From: Phoronis australis
Taxonomy: Eukaryota > Phoronida > Phoronidae
Reading direction: 5' to 3'
Length of the DNA: 58,581 bases
NCBI GenBank assembly: GCA_002633005.1
Contig: NMRA01000324.1
Coordinates: 378,624 to 437,204, forward strand
The notes beneath the pieces were generated by a model that saw only the letters and a list, made by a program, of their open reading frames with translations, did not search any database and was not told where the DNA came from. Within the stretch, counting starts at the first letter, position 1. Every line of letters begins with the position of its first letter. Of the stretch, positions 45,742-56,099 are shown piece by piece. Both the position numbers and the translations under genes were made by a program.

Positions 45742-45868
45742 TTTTTTAACCATATATTAATAAAGCATAAAGATATTCCAGGTGGTCATTGCAATGGGCC
45801 CACATGCGAGGCCTGCGCACGTCTGGTACAACGTGTATCAGACCGCCTGCAATTGTTTTTATTTTTTT
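45742..45868. repeat. About 125-bp insertion in array unit 2
   Basis: Units 1 and 3 read continuously here from the ACGTTCTTCAAATTCAG region into the TTTTGACA region, while unit 2 has about 125 extra bases beginning ACCATATATTAATAAAGC and containing GGTGGTCATTGCAATG and CAGACCGCCTGCAATTG. It accounts for unit 2 being about 130 bases longer. Probably a small MITE-like insertion. Confidence 0.6.
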
Positions 45869-46946
45869 CTTTAAAATCAGCACATGATTTTTGACATAAT
45901 ATAAATTTTGATTCATGGTGTAATCATATTCCATATTGCACCGGAAGAGGTCGTTTGGTGCAATGCTCATATAATTTTCAAAATGCTACTCCTTCTCCAG
46001 TTGTTAAGTTATTCCTTTCAAATTCGGTACACGGGTATAAGGCAATAAGGGAATTTCTAAAATTACATTTTTAAGTAATCGGGTCATCCAATCAAGTTTA
46101 ACAGTTCAAAGGTCACTAGGTGCAAAGTAAGATTTTGAGCTAGACACTTCAAATTCACAGGTCTGATTGACACATTGAATTCAATTCGGAATCTAAAGTT
46201 TCAGGTCATTTAGTGCAAACACGGGGTCATTATGTGCATTTTTCTTCTGAAAATTTGATCTTTTCAATTGTCAAGTACTCTGATGTGTCAACAGTTACAC
46301 AATTGTGATTCTCAGCATTAAACACATTTTTCATGAGCTTTGCAATAGTTTTTCTAAAATCTTTTATAATGCACTTGATAGATTCAATTGGTGCAAACGT
46401 CATCTAACGTTTAAAATGTTAAATCTGATTTTTTCAAGGAATTCTTTTCAAATTCAGCATGCTAGTGTAAGTCACCATGCCAGTTGAGTAACCTACTTTA
46501 CTTCGCAATAGGCCTAACCAATCAGAAAAAATAGGTCAAAGGTCATTGAGTGCAAAATAAAATTTTGAGGTAGAGACTTCAAAATTACATATCTGTTCAC
46601 TAAGTGCGATTGAGTTTGAATTATAAATTTTTAGTTCATTTGGTGCACCCATAGGGTCATTAGGTGCATTTTTCTTCTGAAAGTTTGACCAATTCATTCA
46701 TCTTGTATTCTGAAGTGCTTAAAGTAAAACATCTGTGATTTTTATCATTAACCACAGTTTAAATCGAATTTACAATTACTCCCTCGTCGGTGTTCATAAT
46801 GCACTGGAAGAGGCCAATTAGTGTAAAGGTCATCAAAATAGTAACATGTAATTCCTCCTACATTTCTTAAGAATTCCTTTTCATATGGGTAAACAGGTTG
46901 CTGTTAGTAACTTCCCAAAACACTTCCAGTAATACGCACGCACAGA

Positions 46947-46973
46947 GTCACGGCGTGACAATAATATTTCTAG
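46947..46973 (+). repeat. Unit 2 3' hairpin and CTAG end
   Basis: GTCAC-GGC-GTGAC (46947-46959) is a 5-bp perfect stem with a different loop from unit 1, then spacer to CTAG at 46970-46973. The sub-terminal repeat here is GCACGCACAGAGT (46936-46948, one base changed). Confidence 0.75.
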
Positions 46974-48116
46974 TTCACCTTATTCTTATTCTTCTTATTC
47001 TTATTCTTCTTCCGACCAACTTTGACACTTAATAACTCCAAATTCGGGGCAGGTGCGTTCTTCAAATTCAGTATATGATTTTGACAGAACATAAATTTTG
47101 ATTCATTATATAATGACATTCCATAATGCACCGGAAGAGATCATTTGGTGCAAATGTCGTGTCATTTTAAATTGCTACTCCTTCTTTAATTTAAAAGCTA
47201 TTATTTCCAAATTCGGTACACAATTATATGTCAAGAAGGAAATTTCAAAAATTACTTGTCTTAGTAATCAGATCATCCAGTCACTTTAAATAGGTCAAAA
47301 GGTTTTAGGTGCAAACTAAAATTTTGAGCTAGATACTTCAAATTCTCAGGTCTGCTTGGCACAGGTAAATCAATTCGGAATCCAAAGTTTCAAGTCATTT
47401 AGTGCAAACATGGAGTCATTGGGTGCATTTGATTTTTCAATCAGCTAGTATTCTGATGTGTCAACCATTCGACAACCGTGAGTCTCAGCATTAACTACAT
47501 TTTTCATGGGGTTTGCATTAATTCTAAAAACTTTATATTGCACCTGATAGGGTCAATTAGTGCAAAGGTCATGTTCAACATGCTATATCTCTTACGCTTT
47601 TCAAGGAATTCTTTTCAATTTCAGCACACTGGAGTAAGTCAACATGCCAATTGAATCGCCTACTTTACTTTGCAATAGGTATAACCGATAAAAATTGGTC
47701 AAAGATCATTGAGTGCAAACTAAAATTCTGAGCTATATTCTGTAAAATAACATATCTGTTTACTAAGTGCGAGTGAGTTTGAATTCTAAATTTTCAGGTC
47801 ATTTGGTGCATCCATGGGGTCATTAGGTTCACTTTTCTTTTGAAAGATTGGCCAATTCATTCACATTGTATTCTGAATTGCTTTAAGTAAAACTTTTGTG
47901 ATTTTTAGCAATAACCACTTTTTTTAATCGAGTTTACAATTATTCCCTCATCGGGGCTCATAATGTACCGGAAGAGGTCAATTAGTGGAAAGGTCATCAA
48001 AATATTAACATGTAATTTCTCTTACATTTTGATAAGAATTCCTTTTCATGTTGGTAAACGAGTTGCTGTCAGCAATTTCTCATAGCAATTCAAGTAAAAC
48101 TCACGCGCAGAATCTA

Positions 48117-48148
48117 TTATGGTCACGCCATAACAATAATCTTTCTAG
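48117..48148 (+). repeat. Unit 3 3' hairpin and CTAG end
   Basis: TTATGG-TCACG-CCATAA (48117-48133) is a perfect 6-bp stem differing in sequence from units 1 and 2, then spacer to CTAG at 48145-48148. Confidence 0.75.
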
Positions 48149-49353
48149 TTCTTCTTATTACTCTGTTCGTTCAAGCGTAGAGTTTTACTGTTCTACGTAC
48201 AGCACACATCACGAATTTTTGTCCGCCCGGTCGGAAATTGGTCGACGACTGGCCGTCGACCGGTCTGCAAATTAGCCGACCGGTCGACTAAAAATTAGCC
48301 GACCGGCAGCCGCCCGCAGTGCCGACTCATAAGGCGACTCCCCAGCCGACCCTTCAGCCGACCCTTTTGCCTACCGCCCATCAGCCGAACAGCTGGTCGG
48401 CTGCTATTTTTCGGCTAGAGTAGCAGTTGCGTAATAGGTTGTCAGGCTCATACCACTTTCCGTGTCGATGCATATTCGTCTTAGTACAGGGTCAAATAAA
48501 TTAACCTAGTTTTGCTGTCTCTGTTAAATGAGTTCACGTCGGTTGTGTAACACCCCTAATTCGAAGTTTGAAGGCAACCGGTAATAGTAAATATTGGATG
48601 ATGGACAATGCAACAAGTTTTGGATGAAAAACGTGAAAGTTTTCTTTACATTTGATCTTTAATTTGACTCGTGACCTTAACAAGTTGTATTAGATTGATT
48701 GCTTCCCGGTCAATACAACGCTGTAGTCATTTTGTAAACGCACCGCTATTTTTCGCAGTCTTCGACCACAGTTGATTTTGTTTGTGTAACGCCAAACTGC
48801 ATCATTTTTGCGTTTTTTAAGTTAATAACCGGTCTCCTATCGCGCGCCCATGATGATGGATTAGTGAGTGAGTTGTTACACTGCGAGGAGCTCTGACTCC
48901 GGTATTTTATTTTCATAGTATTGACCCTTGCAGTACAGATGCGAAATTCACGGTCCAGTAGGCCTATGCCCTGAACCCACGGACTTCGATTAGATGTCTC
49001 TAATTTCGAAATCATACTATGGTTACAATTTCCACGAACTAAGACGGTGACATCTAACACGGAATGACCACTGTTGAGGCTACAACCAATTGTACGTAGC
49101 TTTGCGCTTTCCGTTTTCATGTATCGGTGACCTTAATTACTGGGCTAGTTACATGTACACGTAGACCCCTATCAGTTGGCCGTTCACGTCGTTCCAAAAT
49201 AAATATATTTTGTCAACAACATATTGACAATTTATGTAAAATAAAATAATTATGAACGGGAAGATGTGAATACGTGGTGAAGAGGTATTTGTCTCTACGC
49301 GGCATATTTGCGTGAATCTTTGGTAAAGCGATTGTTATAGCAAAAAATGATAG

Positions 49354-49392
49354 ATACCTGTAATACCTGTAATATACCCGTCACGGGCAGGA
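49354..49392 (-). repeat. LINE 3' tail with short tandem repeats
   Basis: Minus-strand sequence after the RNase H stop ends in repeated ATTACAGGT/ATATTACAGGT and then changes abruptly to TIR-element middle sequence (CTATCATTTTTTGC). Short tandem 3' tails instead of poly(A) are usual in I-group LINEs. This fixes the insertion junction to about 49352-49356. Confidence 0.65.
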
Positions 49393-50877
49393 TCATTGGG
49401 GATATGCTGGTGCATTAATCCACTCCCCAGACCATCCCCGTGACAGCAGAAGGCGCAGAACTCCAGGGCTGACGTTGCATATAAGCATTTGATTAGACAG
49501 CACTCGGGCACGGCCCTTCTTGTGACTCTTCGTAGCATGGCCATAAATTCCGGCTTCGAGCAGGCGGCTGCCATCATTGAACTCAGCCAGCTGGGATGCA
49601 GTCTGCTCGAGGTTGCGTTTGTGAGCCAGCAGCTTAACGTCAGCCGAATATAAGTAGAGGGGTTGGTTGGTGGTGCATGAGCCAGCGAGGTAATCTGCAC
49701 GCTCATTAATCAAGACACCGGCGTGGCCAGGTACGAAAGACCAGATCACCACATTATGAGGGTGGCGTGATCGGAAGACACCCCAGTTGGCTGGGAGGTT
49801 TCCAGATTGAACTTTCATCAACACTGCCATGGAATCGGTGGCAAAGATAATGGTGTGATTCTCCAGGTCTAGGAGTGACAGCTTGGTTAGGGCACGTTGT
49901 ATAGAGTCAAACTCCATCCGCGTACTGCTTGTGTATATATGGTGGCAGCCACCACCTTCCGCAATGACGTTGTTAGCACAGCGTATTTGATAGCTCCATC
50001 CCGCACGATTAGTTTCACCATCGAAGGATCCATCAGTTCCTACAATGATGGCATAAATACCGCCAAGATCACGCCATTGCTGACGGCACAATGCTTGGGC
50101 TATTCAAAGAGGCCATTCCCGAGCTTCCCTGTTGAAAGCAATGATGACATTCGGTTCCTCACCAAGTTCTTGTACTGGCAGCCAAGCAGCAACTTGCGCG
50201 ATCATGTGTTCTCCGATGAGACCCATGGTTGCGTTAACAGCAGCGACAGTCCACGAGCACCTGTTAAGTCTTTGGTGGGAGGCATTGCGAAAAGGTCTAG
50301 GACAAAGTCCATAAGTTTCTGTTGCAGGGACGGAGTTCACGCACCTGTCAAGTGCAGTCTTCACTTGACTGTGTAATGGATGGAAGGGGCTTTGAACAAC
50401 CTTTGCTACAGTAATACCTTGTAGAAGGGATTGTCTGTCTGCAATGCTGGGAATACCGACAGGGTAACGTAATGCTGTGACTGACGTAGATCTCTTACAT
50501 CCAGCGATGACGCGAAGACCAATGTTCCGGAGCCTCTCAAGTCTGTTGATTTGATTTTTACTGATGTTGATCATGGGGAGAGCGTAGTCGAAGACCGAAG
50601 TGACCAGGGCTTTATAAAGCATGAGGAGGTGCCTTTCCTCCGCCTTCCGCCCAGCCGCAGCCCTAAGGGCATTGATTCCTCTGTTAGCACGGCTGATCAT
50701 ACTGTTAACTTGAGTTGTGAAGTTGAGCCTGCGGTCAAGTTCTACACCCAAGTGACGCATGTGGTCAGATGTAGCAATCAACTTCCCATCGTAGGTAGGG
50801 CAAGGGAAATCATCAACACTGAGGCGATTGTCCAGAGTACAGAAGAGAGCTTCACATTTGTCTCCATTGCAGCTCAT
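49393..50877 (-). pseudogene. I-like LINE ORF2: RT thumb to RNase H, one in-frame TGA
   Basis: One minus-strand frame. From 50877: CNGDKCEALFCTL, HLGVELDRRLNFTTQVNSMI, HLLMLYKALVTSVFDYALPM (thumb region of Jockey/I-group RTs). After a single TGA at 50104-50106 the same frame continues IAQALCRQQW and an RNase H domain: VGTDGSFDGETNRAGW (first Asp), TRMEFDSIQRAL (Glu), FATDSMAVLMK (second Asp), PGHAGVLINERADYLAG (last Asp with the GHxG....NE.AD motif). All four catalytic acids are present. The stop falls in ...EREWPL-x-IAQ and is most simply a CGA (Arg) to TGA transition at a CpG. An RNase H domain on a LINE points to the I, R1 or LOA groups. The 5' part lies in the gap. The 3' tail has tandem ATTACAGGT units. 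Confidence 0.9.
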
Positions 50878-50908
50878 TCCGCTGGTAGCACAAAACTCGC
50901 ATATTTTT

Positions 50909-51182
50909 NNNNNNNNNNNNNNNNNNNNNNNNNNNNNNNNNNNNNNNNNNNNNNNNNNNNNNNNNNNNNNNNNNNNNNNNNNNNNNNNNNNNNNNNNNNN
51001 NNNNNNNNNNNNNNNNNNNNNNNNNNNNNNNNNNNNNNNNNNNNNNNNNNNNNNNNNNNNNNNNNNNNNNNNNNNNNNNNNNNNNNNNNNNNNNNNNNNN
51101 NNNNNNNNNNNNNNNNNNNNNNNNNNNNNNNNNNNNNNNNNNNNNNNNNNNNNNNNNNNNNNNNNNNNNNNNNNNNNNNNNN
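50909..51182. other. Assembly gap (274 Ns)
   Basis: Run of N. It lies between the LINE ORF2 and the resumption of TIR-element middle sequence, so it hides the LINE 5' end and the second insertion junction. Its true length is unknown: a full LINE 5' region would need several kilobases. Confidence 1.
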
Positions 51183-54100
51183 CGAGTTTTGCACATTCTA
51201 ATGAGTCACCACTCGAGATTTGGTTCCGTTTCAGTCCTAAAATCCTAGAATAATTCTTCTGTTCTCAGGTGCTCAGTTCTCAGGTGCTCAGTTCTCAGGT
51301 GCTCAGTCTTAAAAAAGTTTCCAGTATGAAATGAAGTGCCAAGCACAGGCAGCGTTGTAAGACAGAGACGTTGGCGTTTCCGTATGTCCACAAAAGTGCT
51401 TTGAGCGGTGTGTAAAAATTTGTTCATTTCGCTTTTCAATACTGACGACTATGATCAACACGGTGTTTTAAAAAGTACACTTTTGAGGGCATTTTCAAAA
51501 AAGTGTTTGCTTCATAAATTCAGCGAGTCGGTGTCCAAGGCAGAAAACGGTATCTGCGAAAAGGAAGAGTTGCGTTTTCAAAACATTCAGGGCATGAGCT
51601 CAAGGACTACATGAGAAAGAAACTAAAACCGAATACCAAACAGAAACGTGTCCAATGAATATATAGCTCTTGGAAAACTGTTACCCTGAAAAAAGTGCAA
51701 AATACGAACGTCATTTACGGAAGGTTATACTAGAAATGATTCGTTGCAGTGGAGCCGCCACGGGGTAGTAAAAACACTGTGCTGTACACTAGTTAGCTGA
51801 ATGGAAAGCTGAAGTGGAAAAATCCAGAACACACATATTCTATTCAGGAATTGAAACCTCTGTAGAATCAAAAACAATTGGCAAACAGGATTTATTGTGT
51901 CAGAAAACTCATCACGCCAAGGAGAGAATTGTTTTCATGCCTGGAGACTACGTGATCACCCATTATGCAATGATGACAATCCATTGTGTACCTATATATT
52001 GGCATCTATTGTAAAACGTGGATTAGACGAAAGAAATTCAACTGCATTTCCAAGATAATGTGTCTCGTCGGCAAGAGGTTGAACATTTAGCCCTTGTTGA
52101 TACGGACATCATCACTTTGAAGGACCATATGCTTGGGGATGGTGACGTGGTGTGCTGGCGTGTAAAGTTACTGACGTGGTAAGTTTTTGAACCTGACTTA
52201 TTAAATTTTCAGTTCGTTCGTATTTTATTTTGATCCTGAAGTGAAGAATTTTTTGTCCTCACTTGATAAATTATAGTTGCTGATGTGATAAATTTTAACG
52301 TGGTGAATTTTGGTCTTTATTTGTTTTTTGGTCTTCTGTGTGAAAACAATCTCAATGTATTGGATTGTTTTAATTCCTGCTGAAGTAAAATTTCTGGTTT
52401 TGAGATATTTATTTTTGGTCCTGGAGAGTTGCTTGGTTTTAATCTTGCATAGAAAATGTGTAGTTGTGGATTCTTTTGAAATATTGTATCCTTTTTACAG
52501 CTGTATATGCCTGGTGTAGAGTGCTCAGTGTGATATTATTTAAGCCTTATTATCCTCTATGGCTTAACAACTACATATCTTCATTCATACCTGTAATAGA
52601 GGTACTCCCAGGATCACCAAGCATGTGTATGTTCTTATTCTAATGAGGCGTGCTTCGAATGTACAATTAGTAATCATACTTTTGCAGTGGTTCATAACAA
52701 ACGGATTCATTAAACCCAGTAAATATTTTTGCAATTGCCGATCTGCATATTAGACATGCATAATGCATCAGACCTCATCAGAATAAAACTTGTTATTAAT
52801 CATAGTAGAAACATTTATTTTCATCATAGTCACAAGACGTTAACAAACGCAGTCAGTGTCTGTAACTGTTGTGTCTACATTGCTGATGAATTAAAGTCGG
52901 ACTATTTCCATTTTTGTATCACTGATTCATGCCAAAGGTTTGAAATTGCGCCCCTAAAGAGTTTTGACTTGCCCTGGTGATCACTAGAATCCGATGCAAT
53001 AAACTTATACAAGTTGTTTTTAACCAGTGTAATAGAGCTGAAAATTGTGTGCGTTTTCGTTTACGAAAGTTTTCTTTTTGAATCACTGGGTTAATATTTT
53101 TACGCTCTACATGAAAACCCAGACTACTTTTTTAGGATTACATGTAACAGGTTACCCCGAAAATATTATGTTCAAAGTTTTATTCTTTGGAGTATACGCG
53201 AAACGCCAAGTATTGTGTTCTTATGCCAAAGGGCTTGGAAGGCTCTATCCTTGGTGCGAAGCTGTTTACTAAAGTAAATATACACATTTGCGCCGTTGTG
53301 GGTTAAAACTGACCGAATGAAATCTTCCTAGAGTAATCTAAATTATTTACCAGCGTTGCAAAAATTGTTTTTTTACAATTATTCTGCTGCTAAAATTCTT
53401 GTGTGATCTTTTTCGTCCACTTTCGACGCAATGAAATATTGTGTCACCTATTAGCCAGTTTCTTATCCCCAGATTATTCAATCAAACGTTCTCCCTCGAG
53501 GTTGCGTAAAAGTCACGACAAATGATTAGAATTGGTTTCACTTCATTATATGTTTGTGGAATTTTGATATCAGTGAACTGAATTTTAGAACAAATTTTGC
53601 TGAAATGTCACCTTAAACGGCCGTAACGGGCAACTTGAATGCCAATTGACTTCCAGAGTATGCATGCACACCCGCCGGTCTTGAGCTCATGTTGATCCAA
53701 GCTTTTCGACGAGGTGACAAGCGTAACTATCCCGGCTGTGTGAAGTTTCGAAGTCTGTTTGAGCTCAAAACGCAGTGGCACCTTTCTGTATTTTGAAAAT
53801 AGTCTTCATACAGCTAGCTGGCTAGATAGGGGGGGCTCTAGCTTCGAAAAGATTTTTTACTGCGAAAGTGATAATTTCAGAATGATGATGGACGATGGAT
53901 GACACTAAAATCCGATCATAAGTCTTCTGTTTTCATGCGCCCAAGATTATTTAATATCGGCGCTATGTTCAAACCATATTAACAAGTTATACAGAAATGA
54001 ACAATAATTATCTATGGTAAAGCGCAATATAGAGCGTGATGAAGTGATGATCAAAAGCGATAACGGGCGATAACGGATGAGCGCAAATGCGTGCTGCTTG

Positions 54101-54699
54101 TTGAGCATTCCGCGTGATGAAAACATTTGAGGTCGTAAAATATCCAGTGTTGTATTGTGATTTCTGTGCAATTTTACTGTAAATTTCAAATTTCGTGTTT
54201 CTTTTTGCGCATAATGTATTGAATAAAAGTCTCATATCTAAAGTTAGAAATTATGCTTCTGCGATATCACTTAACGTTTGATTTTACCACGCCGTCATTA
54301 AGGTTTTAGGCTGGTGTAATGTCACGCACTTCGTATTTGTAGGTTGATTCAATTTTACACCCTTTCAATAGTTGAACAAAAGTTGATAAACCGATGTCAA
54401 GACCGGAGTTGCCAGTGGTTAACGAGCTGTGAACAATTAAATGTTTCGTTGTCCAAAGTTCACCCGCTAGGTCATAAAATGGTAATTACCGACCAGGGAC
54501 ACGCTTAATCCGAATTGGTCGTCTACGCCACGCGACCACTTAGCCGACCCAAGTGCCGACCACAGAGGCGACTCAGCAGACGGCTCCTAGCCGACCGTTG
54601 TTGGTCGGCTATTGGTCTGCTAGACGACCGGTCGACGGCTGGTCGTCGACCAATTTCCGACCTGTCGGACAAAAATTCGTGATGTGTGCTATATTTTAC

Positions 54700-54860
54700 C
54701 TTCTTATTCTTCTTATTCTTATTACTATTTTTATGATTATTCCTTCCTTTTCAGATTATTATTATCATTTTACTTCGATTCGCTAATAACATTCATAATC
54801 ACTGTGATTCATTGGTTTATCATTGTTTTTTTCTGATTATAGTCTCTTGACCAAAATTGC
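54700..54860. other. T-rich spacer
   Basis: TTCTTATTCTTATT-type pyrimidine tract, like the starts of the Helentron-like units, leading into the satellite. Confidence 0.5.
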
Positions 54861-55965
54861 ACCCGATTGACCCGGAACGGGTCAAGGAATGCATGTTTAC
54901 AAAATGCTTCTTCTTCTACAGGTTTTTTGATAACAAGTAGACACTAAATATCTGCTTCCAAAATTTTCTTGAAATTCCAATCGGATGAAAGGAACTGAGT
55001 TTCCGGGTCGAAGGTCATTAAGTGCAAAAGTGATTTTGAGCTAGACCTTTGATAATCATTCGTATGATTACTATTCATAAAGGAAGTTCTTTCACAAACT
55101 TTGGGGTCACTACGTGCAACTTTGGGGTCATTTAGTGCAGTTTTCTGTTTAATTTAAGACTTTTTCAATAAGCTTGTACCTGAATGATGCATTAGGCAGA
55201 GCGTTCAAATTCATGGTCGTTCAACCAATTGCCGATCAAACTCTATTGATCACAAGGATTTGACTCAAAATGTACCGGACTGACCCGAAACGTGTCAAGC
55301 AGTGCATTCTGTCAAATTGCTTCTTCTTCGACAGACTTTTATTTAGTTTCTCCCAATTTTGGTAGAGAAGTTCATCCGAAATTAACTTGGATATTAAATT
55401 GGATCAAGGGAACCGAGTTTCCGGGTCAAAGGTCATTAAATTCAAACACGATTTTTGAGCTAGACCTTTTATAATCGTGCATATTATTTCCATTCTCAAA
55501 CGAACTTCATTCACACGCTTTGGAGTCATTAGGTGCAAATTTGGGGTCATTAAGTGCAGTTTTCTTTAAATTTAAGACTTTTTGAATCATCTTGTACTTA
55601 CATGATGCATTAGCGAGGGCGTTCATATTCATGGTGGTTCAACAAACTACCGATTAAATTCTATTGATCACATGGTTTTAACTCAAAATGACCCGAAACG
55701 GGTAAAGGGATGCATTCTGTCAAATTACTTCTTCTTCTACAGGGTGTTAGGTTGACTCTCCGGATTTTGATAATAAGCCCACAAAATTTACTATAGAGAA
55801 CCGAGTTTCCGGGTCAAAGGTCATTAAATGCAAAAGTGATTTTCGAGCTAGACCTTACAAAATCACCTATATAATTTTCATTCGTAAAGGAAATTCAGTT
55901 ACAAACCCTGGGGTCATTAGGTGAAACTCTGCAGTCATTAGTTGCAGTTTTCCGTTGATATTCTT
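54861..55965 (+). repeat. Satellite array of about 0.4-kb units with GGGTCAAAGGTCA motifs
   Basis: Three imperfect units. Each opens with TGACCCG.AACG.GTCAA (near 54867, 55281 and 55690), continues TTCTTCTTCTACAG, CCGAGTTTCCGGGTC, AAGGTCATTAA.T.CAAA and TTTTGAGCTAGACCTT, then ends GGGGTCATTAGTGCAGTTTTC. DR1-like motifs stand at 55005-55017, 55423-55435 and 55811-55823, spacing 418 and 388. Wording and order resemble the cores of the array at 44.2-48.2 kb, so the two are related. Non-coding. Confidence 0.85.
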
Positions 55966-56046
55966 TCTTTTCACTATTGCCAGGGACATTGCTCTCTTTC
56001 ACACAAAGGATGAAACTCCTATATGCAGAGTAATGCGCCTATACTT

Positions 56047-56070
56047 CACTATGCCCGTTGGGCATGAGTG
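56047..56070. repeat. Terminal-type hairpin
   Basis: CACT-ATGCCC-GTT-GGGCAT-g-AGTG: a 10-bp stem with one bulge, preceded by GCAGAGTAATGCGCC, which recalls the GCGCAGAGT sub-terminal repeat of the Helentron-like units. Probably the 3' hairpin of the element that carries the preceding satellite. Confidence 0.55.
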
Positions 56071-56099
56071 TATATGGTTTTGAAGATTTCCCTTAGATT

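Larger units (their letters stand above)
44235..48185 (+). mobile_element. Tandem array of three Helentron-like (HINE-type) non-autonomous units
   Basis: Three units of about 1.2, 1.31 and 1.18 kb follow each other. Each starts with TTCTTATTCTT-type pyrimidine sequence and CGACCAACTTTGACACTTAA, and ends GCACGCGCAGAGT, hairpin, about 10 bases, CTAG (CTAG at 45663-45666, 46970-46973, 48145-48148) followed by TTC. GCACGCGCAGAGT is the inverse of ACTCTGCGCGTGC in the palindrome cluster at the array start, giving sub-terminal inverted repeats. A 3' hairpin close to a CTRR end plus sub-terminal inverted repeats is the hallmark of Helentron-derived elements; rolling-circle origin is inferred. No Rep/helicase coding sequence. 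The cores are built of GGTCA...GTGCA repeats. Confidence 0.65.
48191..54692 (+). mobile_element. Large TIR element, full copy 2 (split by a LINE and a gap)
   Basis: Termini TACAGCACACATCACG at 48197 and its inverse ending about 54691. Order: TIR with GTCGG array (48197-48425), arm A (48425-49195), start of middle (49195-49353), LINE insertion and gap (about 49354-51182), rest of middle (51183-52190), arm B (52190-54480), GTCGG array and TIR (54480-54691). Without the insertion it is about 4.7 kb, agreeing with the 4.9 kb of copy 1. Colinear with copy 1 in reverse. No transposase seen. The right terminus is slightly decayed (GTGTGCTA instead of GTGCTGTA). Confidence 0.8.

Noticed and set aside
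49335-50376. Minus- and plus-strand ORFs overlapping the RNase H region (including 49897-50376 plus)
   Set aside because: Shadows of the RT/RNase H frame, which carries all recognisable motifs.
50551-51253. ORFs running through the N gap
   Set aside because: Their length comes from translating N as X; there is no sequence support.
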